Below are positions 52,529 to 62,196 of a stretch of 64,000 nucleotides of DNA, one piece after another. Within the stretch, counting starts at the first letter, position 1. Every line of letters begins with the position of its first letter. The notes beneath the pieces are model-generated. The model was not told the origin of the DNA, did no database searches, and saw only the letters and a list, made by a program, of their open reading frames with translations. Source of the stretch: Propionicimonas sp020161015 (GTDB taxonomy: Bacteria > Actinomycetota > Actinomycetes > Propionibacteriales > Propionibacteriaceae). Where the stretch lies: assembly GCF_964266745.1 (NCBI RefSeq), contig NZ_CAXWGX010000028.1, forward strand, positions 124,001 to 188,000, given 5' to 3'. Position numbers and translations under genes: made by a program.

Positions 52529-52970
52529 CGATCTCGAACAGGGTCTGCCCGGTGGCCACGTCCCCCGTGGCCGGGCTGTCCAGCGACCCGGCCGGGCGGT
52601 CGAGCGCGACGACCAGCACGGTCGTGGTGATGCCCTCGCCGCTGATCTCTGCGGGGTTCCAGGACACCATCGGATCGCCGGCGGCGACGGTGGCGCCCTC
52701 GGCGGCCAGGAGCTCGAAGCCCGCGCCTGCCAGCTTCACGGTGTTGATGCCCAGGTGGACCAGGACTCCCAGGCCGTCGGCGGTGGCCATGGCGAAGGCG
52801 TGCGGGTGCAGTTTCAGGATGGTGCCGGCAACCGGGGCCACCACCGTGGTGCGCTCGGCGAGCGGTTCGATCGCGACGCCGGGACCGACCAGTTCCTGGG
52901 CGAAGACGGGGTCGTCGGCCTCGGTGATCGGGAACGCCCGCCCGGGGCAGGGAGACAGGACCTGCAGCAT
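52521..52970 (-). CDS. PTS glucose/GlcNAc-family EIIA
   Basis: The 149-residue protein is the glucose-family EIIA (Crr-like) domain. It carries the phosphorylation His in LGVLVHLGINTVKL and the partner His in TILKLHPHAFAMAT, with the usual VVAPVAGTI and GDVATGQTLFEI strands. It accepts phosphate from HPr and gives it to EIIB. The ATG at 52970 shares one base with the stop of the EIIB gene (TGATG), so the two are coupled. HPr and EI are not in the window. Confidence 0.93.
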   Translation of the reverse strand: MLQVLSPCPGRAFPITEADDPVFAQELVGPGVAIEPLAERTTVVAPVAGTILKLHPHAFAMATADGLGVLVHLGINTVKLAGAGFELLAAEGATVAAGDPMVSWNPAEISGEGITTTVLVVALDRPAGSLDSPATGDVATGQTLFEIDA

Positions 52971-53203
52971 CACATCAGGTCCTCGATGTCTTCGGCGAGG
53001 TTGTCGGCCTCCGGGCCCACGACCACCTGGACGACCTTGCCCGCGGCGATCACGCCGTGGGCGCCGGCGGCCTTGAGCGCCTTCTCGTCCACCTTGGACG
53101 GATCCTTCACCTCGGTGCGCAGGCGGGTGATGCACGCCTCGATCTCCTCGATGTTCCCCGCACCTCCGAGCCCGGCCAGGATCTGCTCTGCCTTGCTGCT
53201 CAT
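52970..53203 (-). CDS. PTS glucose/GlcNAc-family EIIB
   Basis: The 77-residue protein is a free-standing EIIB domain with the phosphorylated Cys in NIEEIEACITRLRTEV, then DEKALKAAGAHGVIAAG and VQVVVGPEADNLAEDI. It passes phosphate to the sugar bound by EIIC. The ribosome site AGGAGGTGA just precedes the ATG. The gene is divergent from the GntR regulator gene, with the operator between them. EIIC lies downstream of the regulator on the other strand, so the permease is split over two transcripts. Confidence 0.93.
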   Translation of the reverse strand: MSSKAEQILAGLGGAGNIEEIEACITRLRTEVKDPSKVDEKALKAAGAHGVIAAGKVVQVVVGPEADNLAEDIEDLM

Positions 53204-53239
53204 GTCACCTCTCCTCTCAGTGGGCCGCCGTGGCCCTGC

Positions 53240-53268
53240 TTGACAGCGTGCAAGAACCATAGCATGAT
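53240..53268 (+). promoter_or_regulatory. Promoter candidate for the gntR-nagE operon
   Basis: TTGACA (53240-53245), a 17-base spacer and CATGAT (53263-53268) precede the regulator gene. The dre-like palindrome at 53276 sits at the expected transcription start, a good place for repression. Confidence 0.55.
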
Positions 53269-53275
53269 TATGGCA

Positions 53276-53291
53276 AGTGGTACGTACCAGT
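53276..53291. promoter_or_regulatory. dre-like NagR/DasR operator
   Basis: AGTGGTACGTACCAGT has a perfect 12-bp palindromic core TGGTACGTACCA and matches the GntR/HutC dre consensus ACTGGTCTAGACCACT in both outer arms. Two further GGACCAG half-sites follow at 53295 and 53304. It lies between the divergent EIIB and regulator genes, so it can control both. Confidence 0.7.
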
Positions 53292-53321
53292 TCGGACCAG
53301 TACGGACCAGAGAGGGAGATG

Positions 53322-54085
53322 ATGTCAGAAGCGAGCGGGTCGACCATCGTCGAGGGCCCCCTGCCCAAGCACCAGCAACTGCGTGAGCTCCTGATCCGGC
53401 AGGTCGTACCCGGGCAGGCGATCCCCTCCGAGCGTGAACTGATGCTCATCTACGGCCTCTCCCGGGCGACTGTTCGCAAGGCGATCGACGGCCTCGTCGC
53501 CGACGGGCTCCTGCAGCGGACGCAGGGGCTGGGCACCTTCGCCGTCCGACCGCGGCTGGAGACCAGGCTGCACCTCGCCTCGTTCAGCCAGGACATGCGC
53601 CGGCGTGGCCGGAACCCGTCCACCCGGCTGGTCTCGGTCGCGCTGGCCAAGCCGCCTGCGGAGGTCGTCGTCGCGCTGGGCCTGGAGCCGGGGCAGAAGG
53701 CGTGGCGGGTGCTCCGCGTCCGGCTGGCCGACAACGACCCGATCGCCCACGAGGACGGCTGGTACCCCGCCGAGCCCCTGGGCGGGCTCGACCAGCAGGA
53801 CATCGCCGGAGGATCGCTGTACGAGATCCTCGGCACGCAGTACGGCCTGTGGGTCGACCACGCCGAGCAGACCCTGTGGGGAGAGGCCGCCGACGGTGAC
53901 CTCGCCCGCGAGCTCGCCGCCCCCGTGAACACCCCCCTGCTGGTCTTCCGGCGGATCTCCTCCGCCGGTGGACGGCCCATCGAATACGTGGTCTCGCGCT
54001 ATCGCGGGGACCGCTACCAGGTCCACATGGAGCTGGGCCGGGACGACCTGTCTCCGGCCAACCCAACCCAGGAAGGAAACCCCTT

Positions 54086-54089
<4 letters not shown>
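53322..54089 (+). CDS. GntR/HutC-family regulator (NagR/DasR-like)
   Basis: The 255-residue protein has an N-terminal winged helix (PLPKHQQLRELLIRQ, IPSERELMLIYGLSRATVRKAI, LLQRTQGLGTFA) and a C-terminal UTRA effector domain (RVLRVRLADNDPIAHEDGWY, SLYEILGTQYGLWVDHAEQTLW, PIEYVVSRYRGDRYQVHMEL). Relatives such as NagR and DasR bind GlcN-6-P or GlcNAc-6-P and repress amino-sugar genes. ATG 53322 is chosen because AGAGGGAG precedes it; ATG 53319 is adjacent. It shares GTGA with the EIIC gene. The operator in front of it implies autoregulation. Confidence 0.93.
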
Positions 54090-55330
<1,241 letters not shown>

Positions 55331-55352
55331 CCCACCGCCCGCGACCCGCCCC

Positions 55353-55404
55353 CGACTTGTCAGAATCTCCCGCACCAGTGGCGGCACCGGATTCTGACAA
55401 GTCG
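55353..55404. repeat. 15-bp inverted repeat between nagE-like and nagB genes
   Basis: CGACTTGTCAGAATC (55353-55367) and its exact reverse complement (55390-55404) enclose 22 nt. It may be an intercistronic terminator, an attenuator or a repeated element. It contains TTGTCA-type half-sites, but no known operator is matched. Confidence 0.65.
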
Positions 55405-55436
55405 GCGGGCCCCGGCACGCAGAACAGAAGGAAGTA

Positions 55437-56228
55437 ATGGAAGTCATCATCTGCCCCAACGCCCAGCGCGTCGGTGAAGTCGCGGCGGCGAAGGCCGCCC
55501 GGATCGCCGGCCCGATCGGTCCGAAGGTGGTGCTCGGTGTGGCCACCGGATCGTCCCCGGTGCAGACCTTCGCCGAACTGGCCCGCCTGGTGGACGCCGG
55601 TGAACTCGACGTGTCGGAGGCCTCGGCGTTCGCCCTCGACGAGTACGTGGGCATTCCCGAGGGCCACCCGGAGAGCTACCACGAGATCATCCGCAAGACC
55701 GTGACCGAGCCGATGCACCTCGACCCGTCCCGCGTGCACGTGCCGAACGGCTTCGCCGACGACCTGGCCGCCGCCTGCGTGGCCTACGAGGACGCGATCC
55801 GGGCCGCCGGGGGAGTGGACATCCAGTTCCTGGGCGTCGGCTCGAACGGTCACATCGGTTTCAACGAGCCCACGTCTTCGCTGTCGTCCCGCACCAGGAT
55901 CAAGACCCTCGCCGCGCGGACCCGCGAGGACAACGCACGCTTCTTCGACTCGATCGAGCAGGTGCCGCGGCACTGCCTCACCCAGGGACTGGGCACGATC
56001 ATGGACGCGCGCAACGTGATCCTGGTCGCTACCGGCTCCGGCAAGGCGCACGCGATCGCCCAGGTCGTGGAGGGTCCGATCACCGCGATGTACCCGGGTT
56101 CGGTGCTGCAGTTGCACCAGCACGCCACGATCGTCGTCGACGCCGATGCGGCCGCGGAACTCTCGCTGGCCGATTACTACAAGGAGACCTACGCGAACCT
56201 GCCCGACTGGCAACGGCTGGACGTCTGA
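55437..56228 (+). CDS. nagB: Glucosamine-6-phosphate deaminase
   Basis: The 263-residue protein converts GlcN-6-P to fructose-6-P and ammonia. It has LGVATGSSPVQTFAELARL, the catalytic FALDEYVGIPEGHPESY, the family signature IQFLGVGSNGHIGFNEPTS and HCLTQGLGTIMDAR. Length is normal. ATG 55437 follows GAAGGAAG. Its stop shares a base with the nagA start (TGATG), which gives translational coupling. The allosteric C-terminal region ends at YANLPDWQRL. Confidence 0.97.
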   Translation: MEVIICPNAQRVGEVAAAKAARIAGPIGPKVVLGVATGSSPVQTFAELARLVDAGELDVSEASAFALDEYVGIPEGHPESYHEIIRKTVTEPMHLDPSRVHVPNGFADDLAAACVAYEDAIRAAGGVDIQFLGVGSNGHIGFNEPTSSLSSRTRIKTLAARTREDNARFFDSIEQVPRHCLTQGLGTIMDARNVILVATGSGKAHAIAQVVEGPITAMYPGSVLQLHQHATIVVDADAAAELSLADYYKETYANLPDWQRLDV

Positions 56229-57343
56229 TGCTGATCACAGCGGACGGGATCCTCTTCCCCGACGCCGAGGCCCCGGCCGGCGGCTGGGTGGAGACCGCCG
56301 GTGAGCGGATCGTCGCGACCGGCAGCGGTGCACCCGCGCGTCCCGCGGACGAACACGTCAGCGGCATCCTGATCCCGGGGTACGTGGACGTGCACAGCCA
56401 CGGTGGCGGGGGCGCGTCCTTCGTCACCGAGGATCCCGACGTCGCCCGTCAGGCGCTCGCCGCCCACCGCCGGCTCGGCGTCACCACCATGGTGGCCTCC
56501 CTGGTCACCGGCACCATGGCCGACCTGAAGCGGCAGGTCGGCTGCCTGGCAGGGCTGGTCGAGTCGGGCGAACTGGCCGGAATCCACCTCGAGGGGCCAT
56601 GGCTCGCGCTGAAGTACAAGGGTGCGCACCCGCCGGCCCTGCTCGCCGATCCGGACCCCGATGCCGTCGCCGAGCTGCTGGACGCCGGTCGCGGCGCGGT
56701 CAGGATGGTCACGATCGCTCCGGAACGCGCCGGCGCCCTGGACTCGATCCGGCTGATGGTCTCCCGGGGCGTGGTGGCCGCGATCGGCCACACGGATGCC
56801 GACTACGACACGGCCCGGGCCGCGATCGACGCGGGCGCGACCGGTGCGACCCACCTGTTCAACGCGATGGCGCCGCTGCGGCACCGCGAGCCGGGACCGG
56901 TGCTGGCGTTGTGGGAGGACCCGGGGGTCTACCTCGAGCTCATCCTGGACCGGGTCCACGTCCGTCCCGAACTGGTCGCCTTCGTGGCCTCCACCGAGCC
57001 CGATCGAGTGGTCTTCGTCACCGACGCGATGGCGGCGGCGGGCTCCTCCGACGGCGACTACGTCCTCGGGGAGTTGCCGGTCGAGGTGCGCGGGGGGGTG
57101 GCCCGCATCGCCGGGACCGACACCATCGCCGGGTCGACCCTCACGCTCGACCGGGCCGTCCGGAACGCCGTCGCCAGCGGAATCGGGTTCGCCCGAGCCG
57201 TGCACGCTGCGACCGCGCTACCCGCCGACTACCTGTCCCTGCCGGATGTCGGCAGGATCGCGGTGGGCAAACGCGCCGACCTCGTCGCTCTCGACCAGGA
57301 GCTCTTCGCGACCCGGGTGATGCAGGGCGGCGCCTGGGTCTGA
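56228..57343 (+). CDS. nagA: N-acetylglucosamine-6-phosphate deacetylase
   Basis: The 371-residue protein deacetylates GlcNAc-6-P to GlcN-6-P for NagB. It is a TIM-barrel amidohydrolase: YVDVHSHGGGGASF (the HxH), Glu in GIHLEGPWLA, metal His residues in AIGHTDADYD and THLFNAMAPLRHR, and the catalytic Asp in VFVTDAMAAAG. The order PTS permease-nagB-nagA completes a pathway from external GlcNAc to fructose-6-P. It begins at the last base of nagB. Confidence 0.97.
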   Translation: MLITADGILFPDAEAPAGGWVETAGERIVATGSGAPARPADEHVSGILIPGYVDVHSHGGGGASFVTEDPDVARQALAAHRRLGVTTMVASLVTGTMADLKRQVGCLAGLVESGELAGIHLEGPWLALKYKGAHPPALLADPDPDAVAELLDAGRGAVRMVTIAPERAGALDSIRLMVSRGVVAAIGHTDADYDTARAAIDAGATGATHLFNAMAPLRHREPGPVLALWEDPGVYLELILDRVHVRPELVAFVASTEPDRVVFVTDAMAAAGSSDGDYVLGELPVEVRGGVARIAGTDTIAGSTLTLDRAVRNAVASGIGFARAVHAATALPADYLSLPDVGRIAVGKRADLVALDQELFATRVMQGGAWV

Positions 57344-57644
57344 GCGCCCGAAGCCTGCGTTCGACAGCAACGAGAGGTGCCGTGGTCGCCCGCGGACCGG
57401 TGCCGCGACGCCGGCCTCCCGGCGCCGGCCAACGCTCCGGCCGGTGGTGGCCAAGGGGCGGCTCGTCGACCGAGGCCGACGCCTCGGGCCACGGCAGGCG
57501 CGTCCGCGAGTCCGCGAGCGCCGCGGATCAGGGTCCCGGTCAGGGGACGATCAGGGGGGAACACAGCAGGCTCTCAGCAGCGTTCTCTACCATGGAACCC
57601 GACGACGGCGAACCCGTCGCCCATCCAAGGAGGAATGCAGACAC
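57344..57644. other. 301-bp intergenic region before the BI-1 family gene
   Basis: I see no gene, hairpin or repeat here. The ribosome site AAGGAGGA at 57628-57635 serves the downstream gene. A transcription start is likely but no clear promoter hexamers stand out. Confidence 0.5.
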
Positions 57645-58454
57645 ATGCGCAGCAACAACCCGGTCCTGTCGCGACCTGACACCTGGCAGGTGCAGCCTGC
57701 CCAGCAGGTGCCCGGCCAGTACGGCCAGTACCCCGGCCAGCCGTACGGCTACGACCCGAACGCTGCCCAGTTCGCCCCGGCCCCTGTCGCCGGGCGGATG
57801 ACGATCGACGACGTGATCACCAAGACCGCGCTCACCATCGGCACGCTGATGGCGGTCGCCGCGCTCACGTTCGTGTTCGTCCCGGTGGGCCCCCTTCTCA
57901 CCGCCGCCTGGGTGGTCGGTGGACTGGTGTCCTTCGGCGTCGTGCTCCTGGTGAGCTTCCGCCGTGCGGTCAACCCGGCCTTCGTTCTCGCCTACGCCGC
58001 GATCGAGGGCGTGTTCATCGGCGCGGTGAGCAAGTTCTTCGAGTACAGCTATCCGGGCATCGTCCTGCCCGCGGTCGCCGGCACGTTCGTCGCCGCGGCG
58101 ATGACGCTGGGTGCCTACAAGTTCTTCCGGATCAAGGTGAGCAGCAAGTTCCGCCGGATGGTCATGATCGGCACGATGGCCTACGCCGGCGTGCTGCTGG
58201 TGAACTTCATCCTGTCGTTCTTCGGCCTGGCCTTCATCACCGCGGGCAACCTGACCGTGTTCGCGCTGATCGCCTCCGCCATCGGCGTCGGGCTGGCCGT
58301 GTTCAACCTCATCCTCGACTTCGACTACATCGAGCAGGGCGTCGCGATGGGCGCCCCGGCGTCGGAGTCGTGGCGTGGCGCGTTCGGCCTCACCGTCACC
58401 ATGGTGTGGCTCTACATCGAGATCCTGCGGATCCTGTCCTACTTCCGCCGGTAG
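57645..58454 (+). CDS. Bax inhibitor-1/YccA family membrane protein
   Basis: The 269-residue protein has a Gln/Pro/Tyr/Gly-rich cytoplasmic tail (QPAQQVPGQYGQYPGQPYG) and seven transmembrane helices in the BI-1 pattern, with VSFRRAVNPAFVLAYAAIEGVFIGA, a DFDYIEQG loop between the last helices and the acidic residues of the pH-sensing pore. BI-1 members in bacteria (BsYetJ) are pH-dependent Ca2+ leak channels. The Q/Y/G tail is common in actinobacterial homologues. ATG 57645 is preceded by AAGGAGGA at 57628-57635. Confidence 0.92.
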   Translation: MRSNNPVLSRPDTWQVQPAQQVPGQYGQYPGQPYGYDPNAAQFAPAPVAGRMTIDDVITKTALTIGTLMAVAALTFVFVPVGPLLTAAWVVGGLVSFGVVLLVSFRRAVNPAFVLAYAAIEGVFIGAVSKFFEYSYPGIVLPAVAGTFVAAAMTLGAYKFFRIKVSSKFRRMVMIGTMAYAGVLLVNFILSFFGLAFITAGNLTVFALIASAIGVGLAVFNLILDFDYIEQGVAMGAPASESWRGAFGLTVTMVWLYIEILRILSYFRR

Positions 58455-58467
58455 GCGGATGGACGAG

Positions 58468-58500
58468 GGCCCCGGCGGTGACGCCGGGGCCTTTCCCTTT
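58468..58500 (+). terminator. Intrinsic terminator after the BI-1 gene
   Basis: A perfect 10-bp stem GGCCCCGGCG/CGCCGGGGCC (58468-58477/58482-58491) with GTGA loop is followed by TTTCCCTTT. It lies 14 bases past the stop codon and converges on the Nudix gene. Confidence 0.9.
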
Positions 58501-58517
58501 CCCGGCGCCGGGCGGAC

Positions 58518-59228
58518 TCAGCGGGGGACGAGTCCCGAGCGGGAGAGCTCGCGCAGGTGACGATCCAGCAGCGCGCGGGCGCCCGAGGACCACGCGACGC
58601 GCGTCCAGCCGTCCAGCGGCACCCAGGCGGCCGCGGCGGTGGTGCCGCCGTGGTCGTGGACGACCGGGTCGGTGGGCGTCGGGCAGCTCGCCGCGTAGAT
58701 GATCCGGACGGCGTGGAAGTCCTCCACGACCCGGCTCGGCGACCGACCGATCCAGTGGTCGGTCTGGATGTCCAGCAGGTGCGAGATCTCCAGCTCCTGG
58801 CCGCTCTCCTCGACCACCTCTCGGACGAGGGCGCGGCTGGGGCTCTCGCCCGGGTCGATGCCGCCGCCGGGCAGACCCCACAGCCCCGGGACGGCCGTCC
58901 GGTCGGAGAACTGGGTGGCGAGGAGCCCGCGCTCGGACAGCACGATGCCGTACGCGGCCAGCCGCTGGCGGACGACGGGCGTCGCCTCGCCGGACAGGTC
59001 GAGGTCCGGGTCGATCGACCGGGTGCGGGGGGCCTGGAGGGCGCTGCTGCGGCCGTGGCGGCCCACCTGCACGGTCAGGGTCAGGTCGGGCGCGCTGCCG
59101 CTGGCCGACAGCGGACGGACGATGCGGTAGCCCAGCTCCCAGGCCAGCCGGTGCGGATCGGCGCCGTGGGGCAGGGCGCCGGTGAACACGGGGGCACCCC
59201 CCGCCACCTCCACGCCGATGATCCGCAT
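58518..59228 (-). CDS. Nudix hydrolase
   Basis: The 236-residue protein has an N-terminal domain of about 95 residues and a Nudix domain with the box GGGIDPGESPSRALVREVVEESGQEL, matching GX5EX7REUXEEXGU (spelled here in part). Substrate class cannot be read from the box; it hydrolyses a nucleoside diphosphate linked to another group. The segment IVLSERGLLATQFSD precedes the fold. Start ATG 59228 (MRIIGVEVAGG) is preferred to an upstream in-frame start. The gene ends opposite the BI-1 terminator. Confidence 0.9.
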   Translation of the reverse strand: MRIIGVEVAGGAPVFTGALPHGADPHRLAWELGYRIVRPLSASGSAPDLTLTVQVGRHGRSSALQAPRTRSIDPDLDLSGEATPVVRQRLAAYGIVLSERGLLATQFSDRTAVPGLWGLPGGGIDPGESPSRALVREVVEESGQELEISHLLDIQTDHWIGRSPSRVVEDFHAVRIIYAASCPTPTDPVVHDHGGTTAAAAWVPLDGWTRVAWSSGARALLDRHLRELSRSGLVPR

Positions 59229-59345
59229 CCGTCCATCATGACCCCCGGCGCGGGGCGAACCAAGTCGCCTCCCCGTCCGGTAACCCACCGGTAACCGCGC
59301 CGGGTAGCTATGCTCGCTGCTGCCGGCTCGGGGTGGAGGTGCGAC

Positions 59346-60218
59346 GTGCAGTACAACGAGAACGCGAAGCTCGACCCGTCCCAGATGGGCTCACGGGGAG
59401 GGCGCGGACGCGGCACGACGGTCGCGCTGGGCGGTGGGGGAGTGCTCCTCCTGCTCGTCGCCCTGATTTTCGGCATCAATCCGGCGCAGCTCGGGCTGGG
59501 TGACCCGGCGGCGCCGGTCGACACCGGGCCGTCCACGAACCCGTACGCGCAGTGCACCACCGGGGCCGACATCTCCGCGAACCGGGAGTGCCGGTTCGTG
59601 GCCTACACCAACTCGATCCAGGCGTACTGGGCCAAGACGTACTCCGGCTACCAGCAGACCCAGACCCAGATCTTCAGCGGCCAGATCGCCACCGGGTGCG
59701 GCACGGCGACCTCCGAGGTCGGGCCGTTCTACTGCCCGGCGGACAAGATCGTCTACCTGGACGTCAGCTTCTTCGACGACATGCTCACCGACGAGCTCGG
59801 CGCCAAGGGCGGCGACGCCGCAGAGGCCTACGTGCTCGCGCACGAGTACGGTCACCACATCTCCGACCTCACCGGGGCGCTCGCGAAGGCTCAGGCCTCG
59901 GGCAACAAGACCGGTCCCACCTCGGCGCAGGTGCGCATCGAACTCCAGGCCGACTGCTACGCCGGCGCCTGGCTGGCCAACGCCGCGGCCGACCCGTCCT
60001 CTCCGATCGCCGCGATCACGCGCGACGACGTGAACCGGGCGGTGGACGCCGCCCGCGCGGTGGGCGACGACCGGATCCAGCTGAAGAGCACCGGCTCGGT
60101 CTCGCCGGAGTCCTGGACGCACGGCTCCGCCGCGATGCGCAAGAAATGGCTGGCCGCGGGGTTCAACTCCGGCGACCCGAACCGGTGCGACACCTTCGCG
60201 GCGGGCGCCCTTGATTAA
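59346..60218 (+). CDS. Neutral zinc metallopeptidase (YpfJ/DUF2342-like), membrane-anchored
   Basis: The 290-residue protein has an N-terminal cytoplasmic piece (MQYNENAKLDPSQM, GSRGGRGRG), a single transmembrane helix (about 27-45), then an extracytoplasmic peptidase domain. The zinc motif is AYVLAHEYGHHISDL, with the third ligand likely in IELQADCYAGAWLA. Cys residues (CTTG, CRF, CGTAT, YCPAD, DCYA, RCD) suggest disulfides. This is the putative neutral zinc metallopeptidase family, of unknown substrate. GTG 59346 follows GGAGG. The stop overlaps the TTG start of the methylase gene. Confidence 0.9.
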   Translation: MQYNENAKLDPSQMGSRGGRGRGTTVALGGGGVLLLLVALIFGINPAQLGLGDPAAPVDTGPSTNPYAQCTTGADISANRECRFVAYTNSIQAYWAKTYSGYQQTQTQIFSGQIATGCGTATSEVGPFYCPADKIVYLDVSFFDDMLTDELGAKGGDAAEAYVLAHEYGHHISDLTGALAKAQASGNKTGPTSAQVRIELQADCYAGAWLANAAADPSSPIAAITRDDVNRAVDAARAVGDDRIQLKSTGSVSPESWTHGSAAMRKKWLAAGFNSGDPNRCDTFAAGALD

Positions 60219-61251
60219 GTACCTCGGCTCCAAGCGACGGCTGGTCGGAGAGCTGGGACGCCTGTTCTCCGAGTCCGGCGCGGTCACGGCGCTCGACCTG
60301 TTCACCGGAACGACGCGGGTGGCGCAGGAGTTCTGCCGCCGCGGTGGCGTGCCCACCTGCGTGGACACCGCCGCGTACTCGGAGGTGTTCGCGCAGTGCT
60401 ACGTGGTGACCGATGCCGGCCAGGTCGACCGGGCGGAGCTGGACGAGGCCCTGGCGCGGCTCCAGGCGCTCCCGGGCCGGCGCGGGTACGTCACCGAGGT
60501 GTTCTGCGAGCGGTCGCGCTACTTCCACCCCGACAACGGCCGGCGCATCGATGCCATCAGGGACGGCATCGACGCGTGGTACGGCGACCACCCGTTACGG
60601 CCCGTCCTGCTGACCTCACTGCTGGAGGCTGCCGACCGCGTGGACTCCACGGTCGGGCTCCAGATGGCCTACCTGAAGGAGTGGGCGCCACGCGCGCTGC
60701 GTCCGCTCACCCTTGCCGCGCCGGTGCTCACCCCGGGCACGGGGACGGCCATCCGCGGGGATGCGGCCGCCCTCGCGCCGCTCCTGGACCCGGTGGACCT
60801 GGCCTACCTGGACCCGCCCTACAACCAGCACCGCTACTTCACCAACTACCACGTCTGGGAGACGCTGGTGCGCTGGGACGCCCCCGAGCACTACGGCGTC
60901 GCCTGCAAGCGGGTGGACGCCCGCGACGAGGCGACCCGCAGCCCGTTCAACTCCCGTCGCACGATGCCGGAGGCGCTGGCCCGGGTGATCGCCGAGGTGC
61001 GCGCGGGGATCGTGGTGGTCTCGTTCAGCAACGAGGGCTTCGTGCCGCTGCCGGAGCTGGTGGAGATGTGTGCGGCACGCGGGAACCCGGTGGAGGTGCT
61101 CGCGTTCGACACGCGCCGCTACATCGGCCAGCGCCTGGGCGTGTTCGGCCCGCACGGGCGGAAGGTGGGGGTGCCGGGGCCGGAGCGGAACGTCGAGTAC
61201 GTGCTGGTGAGCGCGCCCGAGCCGGTCCCGGCGGTCGCGGTCAGCGGCTGA
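60211..61251 (+). CDS. D12-class N6-adenine DNA methyltransferase (orphan)
   Basis: The 346-residue protein begins MIKYLGSKRRLVGEL (SAM motif region), has ALDLFTGTTRVAQEFCRRG (motif I) and the catalytic DPPY in VDLAYLDPPYNQHRYF, then VVSFSNEGFVPLPEL. This is the MboIIA/Dam-type (D12) family. TTG 60211 is the only start that gives the family N-terminus and overlaps the previous stop by 8 bases. No restriction endonuclease gene is adjacent, so it is an orphan methylase, with possible roles in regulation or protection. The recognition sequence is unknown. Confidence 0.88.
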   Translation: MIKYLGSKRRLVGELGRLFSESGAVTALDLFTGTTRVAQEFCRRGGVPTCVDTAAYSEVFAQCYVVTDAGQVDRAELDEALARLQALPGRRGYVTEVFCERSRYFHPDNGRRIDAIRDGIDAWYGDHPLRPVLLTSLLEAADRVDSTVGLQMAYLKEWAPRALRPLTLAAPVLTPGTGTAIRGDAAALAPLLDPVDLAYLDPPYNQHRYFTNYHVWETLVRWDAPEHYGVACKRVDARDEATRSPFNSRRTMPEALARVIAEVRAGIVVVSFSNEGFVPLPELVEMCAARGNPVEVLAFDTRRYIGQRLGVFGPHGRKVGVPGPERNVEYVLVSAPEPVPAVAVSG

Positions 61252-62152
61252 TCACCGATCCGGCGGCGTCGGTGACGAGCACCGTCGACCCGATGCTGAA
61301 GTACATCCGCGGCACGCCCAGGCCCTCGCGGTCGTCGATGACGACGCTCCACGACGCCTCGGCCGACACGTCGCCGGAGCCGCGCACGTCGTCCACGACC
61401 GCCCAGACGGCCTCGGGCCGGACCTTGGTCGCGAAGAACAGCGGCAGGTCCATCTCCTTGGCCGTGACGTTCGTGGTCACCGGAACTTTCGCCGTCCGGG
61501 TGCGACGGACGGTCGTCCCGCTCGTCCCCGGGTACTCCACCCAGGCGCCCTGCTGGGAGTCCACCGTCACCGAGTGCACCAGCGCCCGCGTGCCGACCGC
61601 GTCCGCGATGCCCGCGGCGATCCCGCCGGGGGTGTCGAAGCTCAGCACCGGCAGGAGCGCGCCGTCGGGGGTGAAGAAGACCGTGCGCGACTCCGGCACG
61701 GTCGAGACCGACATCATCACCTCTCCACCGGAGTAGTCCACGATCGTCAGGCTCTGCTTCTCCGCCGAACCCGACTGGCCCTGCGCGGCGCGGAACAGCG
61801 CTCCGACGTCGGAGATGTCGAACCGCGACAGCGAGAAGGTCGCCTGGTCGACGTACTGGAGGTCGCTGGCCACCTCGCCGATCTCGCCGTCCCGGTAGGC
61901 CCAGGTGACCGGCTTGTGGCCGGTGTCGAGGACGCTCACCTCGACGGTCTCCTCGGTGATCTCGACCATCAGCAGGTTCTGGTTGCCGGCCGCCTCCAGG
62001 AGCTGTCGCACCATCGACGCCGCCGTCCCGGGCGTGGTGAAGTCGGGCCCGGACGGGCTCGCGGTCGGGGTGGCCGTGGGTGCGGGCGTGCCGCAGGCGG
62101 TGAGCAGGGCAACGGCCAGCCACCCGACGAGGAGGTGGCGGCGGGTGGTCAC
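61241..62152 (-). CDS. Hypothetical lipoprotein
   Basis: The 303-residue protein has a lipoprotein signal (MTTRRHLLVGWLAVALLTACGTPAP, lipobox LTAC) and a Pro/Thr-rich linker. The rest is beta-rich with LMVEITEETVEVSVLD, WAYRDGEIGEVASDLQYVDQ and LSRFDISDVGALFRAAQG, but I recognise no family. It is convergent with the methylase gene, overlapping it by 11 bases at the 3' ends. A role at the outer face of the membrane is all that can be said. Confidence 0.75.
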   Translation of the reverse strand: MTTRRHLLVGWLAVALLTACGTPAPTATPTASPSGPDFTTPGTAASMVRQLLEAAGNQNLLMVEITEETVEVSVLDTGHKPVTWAYRDGEIGEVASDLQYVDQATFSLSRFDISDVGALFRAAQGQSGSAEKQSLTIVDYSGGEVMMSVSTVPESRTVFFTPDGALLPVLSFDTPGGIAAGIADAVGTRALVHSVTVDSQQGAWVEYPGTSGTTVRRTRTAKVPVTTNVTAKEMDLPLFFATKVRPEAVWAVVDDVRGSGDVSAEASWSVVIDDREGLGVPRMYFSIGSTVLVTDAAGSVISR

Positions 62153-62196
62153 CCGTCGAGGGTAGCGCGGCGGCGGGAGCCGGGCAGACTGGAGGC

